DNA of 64,000 nucleotides from Ceriagrion tenellum (GCA_963169105.1 OY720634.1:149365584-149429583); one strand, 5' to 3'; positions 49,349 through 60,790 are shown, counted from the stretch's first letter. Numbers and translations: made by a program. The notes: generated from the sequence alone by a model not told the origin.

Positions 49349-49740
49349 CGGTCGGGGACAAGGGCTGCTCTAAGTTGGATGTGGTAGCCCATGTTGGGAC
49401 CAATGACGCCGTGGATGTGGGATCAGAGGAGATTTTAGACTCTGTGAGAGATCTATGCTCCGAGTTCCGCCGTATTCGCGGAGGGTCGAGTCGCAATATG
49501 AGGCTTACCATATGCAGCTTGGTACCTAGGACGGATCGGGGTTCGATGGTTTGGAGCCGAGTGGAAGGCATAAACCAAAGACTCCGTGAAGTCTGTGGGA
49601 GCGAGGGAGCGGAGTTCTTAAATCTCAGGCCGGTGCTGAATTCGTGTTGGGTGCCACTAAACCGCTCGGGTGTCCATTATACGTACGAGGCATCGCAGAA
49701 GATAGCGTGCGGGATATTTGAGCATACCCAGCGAGTTTAG
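49349..49740 (+). pseudogene. LINE ORF1 remnant with SGNH/GDSL esterase-like domain
   Basis: The readable part starts VGDKGCSKLDVVAHVGTNDA. The HVGTND segment is the third conserved block of SGNH/GDSL hydrolases. A late SGVHYTYEA segment stands where the last block (usually D-x-x-H) lies, with serine and glycine replacing the expected acid. The middle contains LTICSLVPRTDR and EGINQRLREVCG, as in esterase-type ORF1 proteins of CR1-like elements. The block carrying the catalytic serine is absent, which fits 5' truncation. The stop at 49738-49740 overlaps the start of the ORF2 frame. Probably not functional. Confidence 0.75.
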
Positions 49741-50770
49741 CATAGATGGTAGGCAAGAGAGTAGGTCAGTTAGTGGGGGCGAAATCAGTGCTTTTCCGGA
49801 AAGTCAGATAATAAAGAGTACACAAAGCTTAGTGCCTAGGAAAATCTTAATAGATAACAATAAATTAGAAATATTTAGGGAAGAGAGTAGGTCAAATAGT
49901 GGGCCATTAAATAACATGCCACTTACCAGGATAGCAAAGAATAACAAGTTGACCAGACAACACAGTATAGTTTTATCGGGACGGAAGAAAGCACAGAAAA
50001 AGGAAAAACGTACAAATCAAAACAACACCCATGAATTTCCAAACTGTAACTTTCCCAATAATTTAGGAAACACGAACCCCACAAATACAATAGGCAGACA
50101 TATTAAAATAGAGGAATTTTCAGTAGTGGTAGTTAATTGTCGTAGTTTAAGAAGCAAGATACCTGAATTTCATCACCTTATAGAGAGTACTAATTCTGAC
50201 ATAATTATAGGAACCGAAAGTTGGTTAACAAGCGATATTGCTGATAGTGAAGTTTTTCCAGTAAATTTTAGGGTATACAGGAGAGATAGAGAGAGTCGAC
50301 TGGGAGGGGGAGTATTTATCGCAGTTAAGAACACAATAGTCAGCAAAATAGAAGTGATTCCCCATAATATAATAGAAAGTGTATGGTGTTCCATTCAATG
50401 TGCTAATTCGAAAGTAATATATGTTTGTGCCTACTATAGACCACCCCATTCCGATGTACACTCAGTATTAGAACTCGAGAAACAGATCAGGTCCATTAAT
50501 TCCCATAGTAACGAACGACAGATAATCGTAGGTGGAGATTTCAATACACCATCGATAGATTGGAAAACATGCAGTCATAAGTCTGGAGGTAGGGACAAAG
50601 AAATCTGCGAGTCATTGCTTAACCTGTTCGCATCACACGCACTACATCAAATAGTAAATTTGCCTAATAGAGGGGAAAATGTTCTCGATTTACTTGCCAC
50701 AAACATCCCTGAAAAAGTAATTAAAGTTGAAAATGTCGATGGAATAAGTGACCACAAGGTAGTTGCGTAA
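49718..50770 (+). pseudogene. LINE ORF2, endonuclease part
   Basis: This frame encodes a Lys/Asn-rich leader of about 130 residues, then an AP-type (exonuclease-endonuclease-phosphatase) domain. VVVNCRSLRSKIPEF near residue 137, TESWL near 165 with the catalytic glutamate, YRPPH near 245, GGDFNTP near 272 and SDHKVV near 343 are all present. This enzyme nicks target DNA to prime reverse transcription. The frame ends at a stop right after SDHKVVA, where one base appears to be missing. The protein sequence continues in another frame. The open frame begins with TTG, and the true ORF2 start is unclear. Confidence 0.85.
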
Positions 50771-51075
50771 AATTTTCCCTCAACACTGAAAAAAATTTTA
50801 AATTAAAAAGAAAGATTTACCTTTTTAGTAAAGCAGATTTGAACGGATTTAGGCTTGACTTAAAGACATCTTTTGAAAAATTCGAGAACATTAGCAAAAA
50901 TAGCAATACAGACAATACATGGAAAGAGTTCCTCCAAATTACACGGTCACTTGTCAACAGATATATACCTCATAAGTATAAGAGCGAGAATAGGGAACCA
51001 AGGTGGTACAACGCGGAGGTTAGAAAATGTTTAAAACGCCAACGAGTTAGCCATGCGAAACTAAGAAAAATGTAG
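50771..51075 (+). pseudogene. LINE ORF2, linker between endonuclease and RT
   Basis: After the first frameshift the reading continues here, including NGFRLDLKTSFEKFENI and a basic stretch with PRWYNAEVRKCLKRQR. The W-N-x-E-V-R pattern is typical of the spacer between endonuclease and reverse transcriptase in CR1/Jockey ORF2. It ends at a stop beside a run of A residues, where one further base loss moves the reading to the reverse-transcriptase frame. Confidence 0.75.
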
Positions 51076-51098
51076 CTAATAGCGACCTAAAAAATACC

Positions 51099-52874
51099 AT
51101 GGAGCATTATAAAATTTGTAAATCAGCCGCAAAAACAGCCCTTAGAAAAGCGTTTAGCGAATTCAAGAGAAAAGTACTTGGAGAACAACTAGGGGGAAAT
51201 CCGAAAGCATTTTGGTCATATGTTAGGGAAGTACAGGGAGCTAAAAAGTCAACGGTTAATTCCTTGAAAAACGATAGAGGCGAAATAGTAACTTCCAGTT
51301 TAGATAAGGCAAATTGTTTGAATTACTTTTTTCAGAGTGTTTTTAATCAACCTATGCATAGTTTCCGCGAAACCATACCAGACCGATTTCAACAACCAAT
51401 GCCCCCAATCGATATATCTTGTAGCGGAATCGTATCCTTACTAAGTAACATTAGCCCGAACAAGTCCTCAGGTCCTGATGAAATTCCAGCTCGTGTTTAT
51501 AAAGAATTAGCTCTCGAAATGGCTCCGTATCTTAAAGTAATATTTAACAAATCCCTCGAAGAACATGCGGTTCCCAAAGACTGGAAGATAGCAAACGTGA
51601 CCCCAATTTATAAAAGCGGAGATAGGGAACAGCCATGTAATTATAGACCAATATCATTAACGTCACTATCATGTAAAATTATAGAGCATATAATAGTTAC
51701 ATCAATAATGGGACACCTCGACAGCCAGGATTTATTAATAACAAACCAGCATGGGTTCAGAAAAGGACGGTCTTGCGAAACTCAATTAGGTCTTTTTGTT
51801 CACGATATTTTAGTTTCCGGAGAAGGTAACGTACAGGTAGATGCAGCGTTTCTTGACTTTAGAAAAGCTTTTGACAAGGTTCCCCACTGCAAGTTACTCG
51901 CGAAGTTAGCATCATACGGAATAGACAGTAATATAGTAGGCTGGATAGGAGATTTCTTACATGAACGCGTTCAAAGGGTGGTATTAGATGGTGTCAGCTC
52001 AGGCGAAGTAAAAGTTACATCGGGTGTTCCCCAGGGAAGCGTGATAGGCCCAATTTTATTTCTTCTGTACGTAAACGACTTGAATAGTGTAGTAAAAAAT
52101 AGCAAGCTCTGTCTTTTTGCCGATGATGCAGTAGTGTATAAAGAAATTAGAAATGAAGAGGACAGACAGTGTTTAGCTAAGGATTTAGATGCGATTGATG
52201 ATTGGTGTGATAGATGGCAGCTAGAATTAAATTTGAAGAAATGCGCGATTATGAATTTTTGGAAAAAGAATGGCCTTCCCCGGAATAATTATAGCATCAA
52301 AGAAAACAAAATATGTAACGTAGAATCAATTAAATACTTAGGCGTCACCATCAGTGAAGACATGTCATGGGGGAAACACATCGGGGAAATAACTAGTGTA
52401 GCAAACCGTAGATTAGGATTCGTAAAAAGGGTTCTAGGCAAATGCGATGAGAGAGTCCGAGAAAGAAGCTACTTCACACTTGTCAGGCCTCATTTAGAAT
52501 ATGCCGCTAGTATATGGGATCCCTACGAGGAAGGTATGATAAAAGAATTAGAGCGCGTGCAAAGGAGATCTGCTAGGTTTGTTAAATGTCGTTATGATAA
52601 TTGTATTAGTGTTACGAGTTTAATAGAAGAACTAGGATGGGAATTACTATCAGAACGCAGGTTAAAATTTAGGTTAAACCTTTTAAGTAAATTCGAAACC
52701 GATTTGTTCACAGATGACGTTAGATATATATTGAGAACCCCTGCGTATTATGCTAGGTTTGACCATATTAACAAAATTAGAGAGATAGATTGTCGTACCG
52801 ATAGATTTAAAATGTCATTTTTCCCGCGTACCATAAGAGAGCACAATAGGCAACGTAGCAAAAGGGATAGGTAG
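51099..52874 (+). pseudogene. LINE ORF2, reverse transcriptase part
   Basis: This frame is open for 591 codons. Reverse transcriptase motifs appear in order: NKSSGPDEIPARVYKE, a NYRPISLTS box, HGFRKGRSCETQL, FLDFRKAFDKVPH near residue 251, GVPQGSVIGPILFLLYVNDL near 308 and LCLFADDAVVYK near 338 with the catalytic Asp pair. A KYLGVTISEDMSWGKHI segment and a C-terminal helical region with VRPHLEYAASIWDP follow. No RNase H domain is visible. The domain looks complete and undamaged. Only the upstream frameshifts separate it from the endonuclease. Confidence 0.9.
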
Positions 52875-53124
52875 GTGAAACATAGTTAGAATAGTCTGTA
52901 GTGCATGATGCATTTAATAACTACCAATAATCCCTTCCTTATTATGTAGATTTTAACCTGTACTATACTGTAGTAACTAATATTTTATTGTAATAACTAC
53001 TGCAATTACTTGTAATAACTAATAACCTACTGTAGTAACTAATAAACTGTGACCCTATTTTCTAGCATGTCTACCTTATTTATCCTACTTGCATGGCAAT
53101 AGTGCATGTTTGGTGATCTTCACC

Positions 53125-53157
53125 CCCTGCCACACACCCTCGTGGTGGCTCGCAGGG
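53125..53157 (+). other. LINE 3' hairpin before the tail repeats
   Basis: CCCTGC at 53125-53130 pairs with GCAGGG at 53152-53157, and inner ACC/GGT bases also pair, giving a stem-loop just before the ATGTAG-type tail. The same segment recurs in the solo 3' copies in this window. CR1- and L2-type elements use a conserved 3' structure plus short tail repeats as the reverse-transcriptase recognition site, and that role is inferred here. Confidence 0.6.
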
Positions 53158-53862
53158 TATTACGTAGATGTAGATGTTACGTAGATGTAGGTATTCGGGT
53201 GTTTCTCCGAGAAAATTGCGGCTGGTAGCTATTTCCTCGAATGTATTAATTTCTTATAATTCTCGCAGGAATTTAAGTGCGTTGTTGTTAGTCGATAATT
53301 GTCTGTTCTCAAAAGTAAAAGTATTGTTGAAACGTTTCGAGCGACGGCGTGACATAGTCGCAGAACGAACACTAGGGCTGCTGTCAGATATCGTAAAACA
53401 CTGAAAAAAATATTGGAACGCTATTTACTAAGCTCAATAAAAACAAATAATTGGTCATGTGTGAATTGCTTAGTTATTCACCTATAAAAATTCTATGATT
53501 AATTTATTACTAATATGCCCGCACTCGCAGAAAGTTTTTCGTCTTAGCATCAACCGTTGCAGAAAGATAAAACACATTCTGCTTTGGGGGTATTAAGTAA
53601 AATAATCTCCGGTAAATAAGTGTACGAGAATAAGAATGTTGAATAGGCACTGATCAATTCCCTTTCTCGGAATGAGATGGGCGGTTTGCGAGTGGAAAGA
53701 GGTTAACGAGGTAATCTTTGTCTCCTGACGACGTTCTCAGTTGGAAGAACGAAACGTTCATACAAAAAATATGCAGCAGATAACCCGGAAATACTTGCTA
53801 GGGTCACGAAGTTCATCGATATGAAAACATGAACAATTATAAGATGAGCGAATTAGATTTAG

Positions 53863-53950
53863 GGATCAGGTTGTTAAGGTGACCGGAGTACTGGCTTTCC
53901 TATTCCAAGACTCGTGTTCGATTCTCGGCTTCGGATTTGCTTAGTGAAAT
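53863..53950 (+). repeat. tRNA-derived SINE fragment
   Basis: gatcaggttgttaaggtgac, cggagtactggctttcc and ctcgtgttcgattctcggct give an A-box-like and a B-box-like segment in the order of the copy at 48580 (minus strand). Confidence 0.6.
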
Positions 53951-54443
53951 CCTGTTCTCTGCTTGGATGCTATCTGAAGAGCATTTGAAGTGCAGAACTC
54001 CGCCCGTCGGATGGTTCGTATGACTTTCTACCGCTTGGTGCCTTCTGTTAAGAGTAGGCCTATACTGACGCCTAGTTTCCCTACACATTTCCTCCATTCC
54101 AATCGGCTGGCATACCTTTTTTTTAGTGCTACCCTTGGAACCCAGGTGTTTTCTATATGATATCCTTGTATTATTTACTTGTCTTTGCAGTCGGTGATAA
54201 GTATATTTTTAAAAGCTCCCCAAAGTATCGCACTTTCTAAGATTATTCTACACTTTTACTGTAATTACTTGAGCTCTCAAGCTTGAATTTTTCCTATTTT
54301 TTAGTTTTCTTGAGTCTATAACCAATTTTTGCAGTAAAAATGCTGTCTTCAAGTTCAAATTGTATAATGAAGAAATGTTTAAAAAATGGTCAGGAAAAAA
54401 TTAAAGTTAATGTTCACCATTATGTTTAAAATAGGAAGTATAT

Positions 54444-54487
54444 ATCTAATTAATACCCTGCAAGCCACCATATGGGTGTTTGGCAGT
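54444..54487 (-). mobile_element. solo 3' tail of the CR1-like LINE, short
   Basis: taataccctgcaagccacca followed by tatgggtgtttggcag matches the reverse complement of the LINE 3' hairpin region. Only about 44 bases remain. Confidence 0.65.
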
Positions 54488-54924
54488 CTTCTCTTTAGTC
54501 TCTGTCCTCTGCATTAGTTCTTGAAATTTTAATGATAGAGCTCATGTATATTCTAAAAAATTCGCATTTGCCAAATAGAAGAAACGGCTGCCTTGGGAAA
54601 ACTATAGCCCGTTCAAAACAATAACGCCGTTGACAGAAATGCATCCAAAGTCGTTTGGAGAAGCTAATCAAAAGCATTTTGGGAAGCGGAAGAATCCATC
54701 TGCTGATGGTCTTTCTTTTTATCTTGCGATTGCAAAAAAAATTCTTTTCATTTATTTCTAAGCCGAAACAGTGTACTTCATCTGTGCTATTAACTTAGAC
54801 GGACTCCTGGAGGGATATTATTATTTAAATCATTCAAGTGAATTGTTGATAATTTCGAGACTAACCAAGGGAATACGTTTACGGAGATCCCCGCAAGTGC
54901 AGTTAAGTGCGATATTCTACTGAG

Positions 54925-55062
54925 GAAAACTCAGTCACCTTGATCGGGACACGAACTCGGGTCCCTTGATCGATGGAGTCAGAGATGAAGAATCGGGGGT
55001 GCGAGTCCTAGTCAAGGCGAATGATTTTCCTCTATGGAATATTGCATTGATGGGTGCTTTTG
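54925..55062. repeat. two SINE fragments in inverted order
   Basis: A minus-strand T-arm (cttgatcgggacacgaactc at 54938) is followed by a plus-strand one (gggggtgcgagtcctagtca) and the shared tail ggcgaatgattttcctctat. The first fragment lacks an A box. Confidence 0.5.
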
Positions 55063-55237
55063 GGAGACTCCGTAAAATTATATCTGTGGCTTGTCCCGGT
55101 ATTCTCACAACTCATGAAAAGATCGAACTACGTCGCTGTGTCTCATGTCTGGTTTAACATCGTGGACTGTGGCGCCAACCGCACGCTTTGGACGGCTCCA
55201 GTGATATCATATGTCCGGCACTTACGAGCATCTTGTA

Positions 55238-55669
55238 CCTAGGCTTGTGCGATGAGCCGATTCATCGAATTTGTCGACGATGGCTTAAGACATCGCGTTG
55301 CAATGAACCGCGTCGATGACAATGAATTTCATGGGTCATCGACGTCGATGAGTCGATGAATTAACTGACGTCGATGAGTTGATAAATAAACTGACGTCAA
55401 TGAGTCGATGAATTCACCGATGTAGATGAGTCAATGAATCCATCCCCATTAGATGATAATTATTTGTGGTGCGTCGCCCGCCCGTGCCTATCCCTACCTT
55501 TCCGTCGGCGATGAATGAATTCATCGACTTATCGAGGTCGGTGAGTTCATCGACGGCGATGAATTCATCGACTCATCGTCGTCGATGACAATCATCGAAA
55601 CCGAATCATCTCGGTTATTTTTTTTTATCGACCCTCGATGGGCAAATTCGTTATTCGCACATGCCTAGC
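55238..55669. mobile_element. hAT-like MITE filled with TCATCGAC/GTCGATGA repeats
   Basis: Ends CTAGGCTTGTGCGA and TCGCACATGCCTAG are inverted copies with one mismatch. The interior repeats GTCGATGA and its reverse complement more than ten times, so the whole element can fold on itself. It lies directly between tRNA-derived SINE fragments. The TAGGC-TGTGCGA end resembles hAT termini. No clear target duplication is visible. Confidence 0.6.
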
Positions 55670-55785
55670 CTCGATAGCTTAAGCGGCTAAAGTACTCGGG
55701 GGTGATCCGGGCTCGAGTCTCGGTCGAGGCGGATGATTTTTCCTCTCCGGGATTTCACATCATTGAATTCGACTGCCTATACATC
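55670..55785 (+). repeat. tRNA-derived SINE fragment
   Basis: cctcgatagcttaagcggct (A-box region), aaagtactcgggggtgatcc, gggctcgagtctcggtcgag (B box) and gcggatgatttttcctctcc give the clearest head plus tail of this family. It abuts the right end of the hAT-like MITE at 55238. Confidence 0.65.
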
Positions 55786-55839
55786 TAGGCATTCGCGTGT
55801 AGGAAATAGATTTTAAAAATGGTGATTGTAGTCATCATT

Positions 55840-56540
55840 GGACCAGTCGACATGGGATGACCTCCAACCGCCTTCCCGTGGGCGCCTGCGGCGGTGGGAT
55901 GCCCTCCTCCCCCACTCTCGCTTTCTTCTTCTTACCGCGACGCTCTCTCCAGACTCGCCCCCTCCCGGCGCCGCCTTCCTCGTTCGCGCCACTCCATCAC
56001 GCTCCGCCTCGCTATTTATTGCGGCTTCTCTCTGCGCGGGAGGGGATGGATGTTTTGCGGGGAGGAAGGAGTGGTCGAGAGGAGGGGGATATCCTGTTCC
56101 CTGCCCCCTTCATTAACCCGCGTCCCCGTGGCGACCCTGGTTAAAGGGGCTTACTCCGCGCTCGTGCGCTCCTCTCCCCCACTCCTCCCCTCTCTCTGGT
56201 CCAGATTTATAGAGAGGAGTCACTTTTTCTCTCTCGCGGGCGTGTTTAGAGCGTGCTTTAAGGGACTTTGCGCCTTCCCTTGCCCACGCTCTTCACCCTT
56301 TCCCCACCGCCCTACCGTTGTGGGGGTGGGCGAATGTTTGGTTTTCCCGTTACCTCGGTCGTCGTCTATTTATAAGGGTTTTAAGAGGAGATGCTTGCAA
56401 TTAAAGGGGTGTTTTCAACCCCCCGGCGTCGGCGAGCCCGCAATCTCATCTGTTAATCTCATCCCTTCGCGTCGTCGACTCCGTCCCTTCGGCGCTACAC
56501 AATTCTTTCCCTTGCCCTCCTGATGCAGCCCAAAACATCA
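55840..56540. other. C/T-rich CpG island
   Basis: Three frames are open at once on the plus strand. Peptides are Ser/Pro/Leu/Arg-rich without domains. It follows the SINE/hAT-MITE cluster directly. Confidence 0.5.
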
Positions 56541-57159
56541 TGTTATTGTTAAAAGATGTTCCTTCCCGCGCATTTATAAGAGCAATTTAATCTGCCCTTC
56601 CTTTTCCTTCGCTAAGAATGGATGTGATTAGAACATTAGGAATACCAAATATTGATTGGAACGTGGTGGCTTTTGTTGTCCGCTTAGTCGTTATCGGTAT
56701 GACCACAGTTGCCTTTCGTTTTGTCCGGTAAAAAGCGCCAAAGAATCCCTGAATTTTGATTTTATGAATTATTTTGTGACTTGGTTATCCTCAAACGTAT
56801 CTCTGTTGTTGTCTGTTGGCTGCGTTGTTCCTATCATCAGTTGACGTTGAAATCGTGATTATTACCAAGGAATGGAAAGAGTAGTATTTTTTAGAAGTGT
56901 GTGTTAATAGCAAACCTAGTGAAAATACATTTGGACCTGTATTATATACTTATGGTGTAATTATCCTTATTAGCTTTTCTTAGTGACCTCGTTTGGTATG
57001 ATGAAAGTCTTCATAGAGTCACACTCTAAAAATACACAGTTTTAATGGCTTTCGGCAATTTTGCTCTCTCTCCGAACCCAGGTTTATCTACACAAAAAAT
57101 AATGTGATAATTGCGATTTGTTACGATTGTGTTTCAGTTGGTACTTATTTTTGAAAACA

Positions 57160-57226
57160 GCGAGGTGGTTAGCAGGAAGATAGGATAGATTTAGGTTTGA
57201 GTCTTTCTGACCGATTCCTTGATTCC
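57160..57226 (+). repeat. degenerate tRNA-like SINE fragment
   Basis: gaggtggttagcaggaag and taggtttgagtctttctgac are weak A- and B-box-like segments at the right spacing. Confidence 0.4.
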
Positions 57227-57281
57227 TAGAGTTAATTTAACTAATACAAGTTCTTAGTAACTTTGTAGTATTCCATTTTCA

Positions 57282-57368
57282 GAGAATTTAATGGTAACAT
57301 TTACAATACACTATAAACACTAGTGTGTTTATAAGTATGTGGTATTGTAAATGTTACCATTAATTCTC
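57282..57368. repeat. 87-base hairpin palindrome
   Basis: The left arm has aatggtaacatttacaatac and the right arm has gtattgtaaatgttaccatt, with GAGAATT at the outer ends. The inner TATAAACAC and GTGTTTATA also pair around a TAGT loop. A bulge of about six bases interrupts the right arm. CTAGAGTTAATTT occurs on both sides of the hairpin (57226 and 57367). It could be a tiny MITE or a miRNA-like precursor. Confidence 0.7.
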
Positions 57369-58289
57369 TAGAGTTAATTTGACAGATTAAAATCAATTGT
57401 TTATAGTGTTAATAAATTCTCGTTATACCCCCATGGCCTAATCATCGATGCGTATACTTTTGAGATTAACAGCAACATTTCCAACGTTCTAGCAAGGGGC
57501 CATTAACTTAAATAGGCGGAGTGGGTATGTTGGGCCGTGTACAATAAATATTTTCAGTGGTAATTTTTCTCCAAATTGGATGGATCAATCTTACGAGCCA
57601 GCCTGCCACGACCTGGGTGTAAGTCGAGAAACGACCGTAAAATGTCGCCCAAATCGAGGGCGAATTTACGAGTTTGATTTTTATGGTGTATATAGCTAAA
57701 GGATAGTTGCTGGAGAGAAAGATACCTCTGGTAAGGAGGTTCCCCTGTGAATGTATGAGTAAAAACAAATTATACAAAGAAAGAAATGAAATACGCGTAA
57801 ATTTTTCCTCGAATTTATTTTTGATGAACACATTTTTTTAGCCATAGACTGCGAATACAGCACAATTTCTATGGAATTTGCACATTTTGTATTCAATTAG
57901 GTACTGAAGCAATTTGCTAAAATTGTAAAATTCAAGGCGGTGAGGTGCACCTTTTTTCCAATTACCTTGCAGGGAGTTTTCCATTCATATTAACAATTTC
58001 CTGTGAAAGTGGCTTTTAAATTAAACAGTCGAATATTATTTTTCCCCGACATTCTCCTACTCACAGATTGAACACCGTGCACTTTCAAGTTCAATTTGCG
58101 GGAAACATGGCCCGGAAAGGTAACATTATGTTGTTCATTTCAGTCAGAGAACATGTTTTATTTTATAAATATCCACATTGTACATGTGATGACGTGCAAG
58201 TCCTTATTAAGTGGATCCACCTTAATATCTAAACTACATTGTCGGTTTGTGCCGTGAAAATATTTCCAGTGATTCGTGACGTGAGAGCG

Positions 58290-58830
58290 GTCGGAAAACT
58301 CTATGAGATGGGGAAATGCAAGGTCTGTGAGGGTCCGTTAGATCTCGGCGATCCCGTCCGGGTGCGGGTAAATGGCCTAGCGATCGTCGGGACCGGCTCT
58401 TCCCCGTCATCCGGGTGTGACGCGAGTGAGGGTGGTGTGGAAACGGCTGTGTCCTACCGGCCGTCTTCGTCTGAAGGGTCCCTCCTCCTCTCTCTCCTCA
58501 TGGGAGTTTCCTCCTTCATCCCTCGGATGCTCCCGTAATGCGAGAAAGAAAGGAAAGGTGCTCATGAATACGGATGCGACTGCCAAGGGCTTATCCCCCG
58601 AACGCATCTGTTTGCATTTGCTGCTGTTTAGCGTTCTCAATGACTCTACCGGTGTGCGAGATGATGTGTGATAAACTTGATCCAAACTGGACCATAAAAC
58701 ATTACGGATCGGAACGAGTGGTTGCTAGTGCGTACCTACGTGGCGACTTGCTGGAAGGACCATTCCCGGAAGAACATCGTGGTGGAAGGACGGCTTCCAC
58801 CTTCTCCCTTCGCTAGTAATTTATGTATTT
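58290..58830. other. CpG-rich segment
   Basis: CpG-rich over 58290-58560, then mixed. Short ORFs in four frames, no gene recognised. Confidence 0.4.
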
Positions 58831-59869
58831 TCCCTTCAAGGCGGAAGAATCGTCCAAATGACTTTCTTTTGAGATATCGCTGTTTCGCGTTTCGAGATGT
58901 CAATCTTCAATATGTACGATCTCTCTGGATATACTATGTGCGAGGAATGTTGTGACGGCATATCATTTTGTGCTTGTTCTTTGTTTGGAGTTTGGATGAC
59001 TCTGCTGGCCGATGAATGCGTGCGTATTCAGTGTTTCAGATTTGATTGGTATTTATTCACTTATTCCATTATTGGATTTGAAAATATTTGCTTCATATGG
59101 ATGGAAATATTGAAATGTTCATATCCTCGAGAACTTCCCATCTCCTTTGCTGTGTAGTATTTGTTTAAGTGCTAGTACTCCACGGATCGCTTTAGCAATT
59201 CGTTATCCTGAAGCAAATTTTGGACCTCTATTACGTCCAATTATTTCTTTAGGTTTCAGTCTGATTTAAATGGGATTGTGACTCCTTTAGTGACTGCTTT
59301 TCGGCTATAATTTTATCATGTGATTATTATAATAAATATCTTCCCATTTCGTTACCTTTATGCATCAGTCTTTATACCCTGAGTCCCATGGAACCCAAAT
59401 GAGAGTTGTGCCTTTTTTATAATCATCGGTCAGATAAATTAATTTCTTAGCCAATCGTTTTGCGATAATCCCACAAAGTGGAGATCATAGAAAAATTGGC
59501 TACTTTCTTGATTGAATCTAAATTATAGTGGCTAAGAAAATTTGGAAGACGTAGCGTACACATGAGGAAAATAGCCGTTTTTAATGGCTTTATTTCTAAG
59601 CTAGTTATCGTTCCATGTACAATTATTGCGGCTGACCAGCTTCTGAGTAAAATTATTTTTGTTGTGACCATATCAGTGCATCTTGGTTTTAAAAGTGAAT
59701 CCAGTTTTATGTGCCAATTTATCCTATGATCTTCTATTCCTATTCGAATTTTCATGGAAATGGTGGCTTTTTAGAGACATTTTATTTGCTAAAAATATTC
59801 TCCCTCTTTAATCGGTAATTGATTGCCCCTCTTCAAAAATATTGGTATTCATTACCAACGAAGGGTCCT

Positions 59870-60790
59870 CCCCCTGCGCTCGTGATAAAATGCCTGCGGA
59901 AGGCCCTCGAGTTGGGGAACATCGGGATATCTCCACGCTCCCTCGAAAGTAATCGTTAACGGCAATTCAAATCGTCCGGTCGAAAAAAACCCGCGCATGT
60001 GGAAAGAAGCAGAAATCCCCGGGTACCGTAGCTTACCAGGCGAGAGCACGTTAATGTAACCGAAGATCTCCCGATCGGGATTTTTGAGATGGGGCGGCAG
60101 CTATAACGGTTTTCGCATGAGAGATACGCTCACGCTTCTCTCGATATTGCCCCGGCGATAATCTCCACCCATAGAGACAGAGAGACAGGGCAAGGGTAAC
60201 CCCCTCAATCCCCCTATCCCTTGCATTTCCCGTCTCGTCCTCTCTCTTCCGTCTCGGACCCCCGACTCTGATCGGCCGCTATCGACCCCCCCCCCCTCTT
60301 CGGCTCCGCCCCTCCCATTCACTTGTTTACTTTTCGTGTCCCCATGGCCACGGCGCCGCCGCCGCTACGGTCTGCTTCACGTCCCATCGTGACACGGCCA
60401 TCGAGGGCACGGGTGAGGACGGAGATGGAGGGTGAGGTTCAGGGTCTGGAGATGGGAGGAGTGGTGTCGGGGGAGACCCCATAGGAGGCCAGAGGCGTGG
60501 CAGACTCCTTCACTCCTCCCCATCTCCGTCGCCGAGGCATGCACTGATGGTCCGAGATTAAGCGGTCCCCTCCACTCCCACATATTCCCAGTATCCGTCC
60601 CATCCCGGGGAGCCCAGAGAAATTGTTTCTGTGTTGCTTATGCGCCAGGGATGTGGGGGAGGCCTGGGTGTGGGAAAAGGGGGGTTGCCAAGTCTCCCGG
60701 ATTCGCCGGGGTACTCCCGGAAGTTGGCAGGAATCTTGAAATTCTTCCGACCCTCTGCCTAGTTGCAGGCTTCATCCCTCCCACTCGATC
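59870..60790. other. CpG-rich island with C run
   Basis: Includes acggcgccgccgccgctacg near 60349 and a run of about 12 C near 60285. ORFs on both strands are compositional. Confidence 0.5.

Larger units (their letters stand above)
49345..53191 (+). mobile_element. non-LTR retrotransposon (CR1/Jockey type), nearly intact
   Basis: In order the element holds an esterase-like ORF1 remnant, an AP-type endonuclease, a linker, a reverse transcriptase with C-terminal region, a 3' untranslated part of about 250 bases, a hairpin, and a tail of GTAGATGTAGATG-type repeats rather than poly(A). The coding part is richer in A than the host DNA around it, with frequent AGA, ATA and TTA codons. The 5' end seems truncated near 49345, because ORF1 lacks its first esterase block. 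Two one-base frameshifts break ORF2. No clear target-site duplication is visible. The tail type and the ORF1 esterase point to the CR1/L2 side of the Jockey superfamily. The clade needs a tree. Confidence 0.9.
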
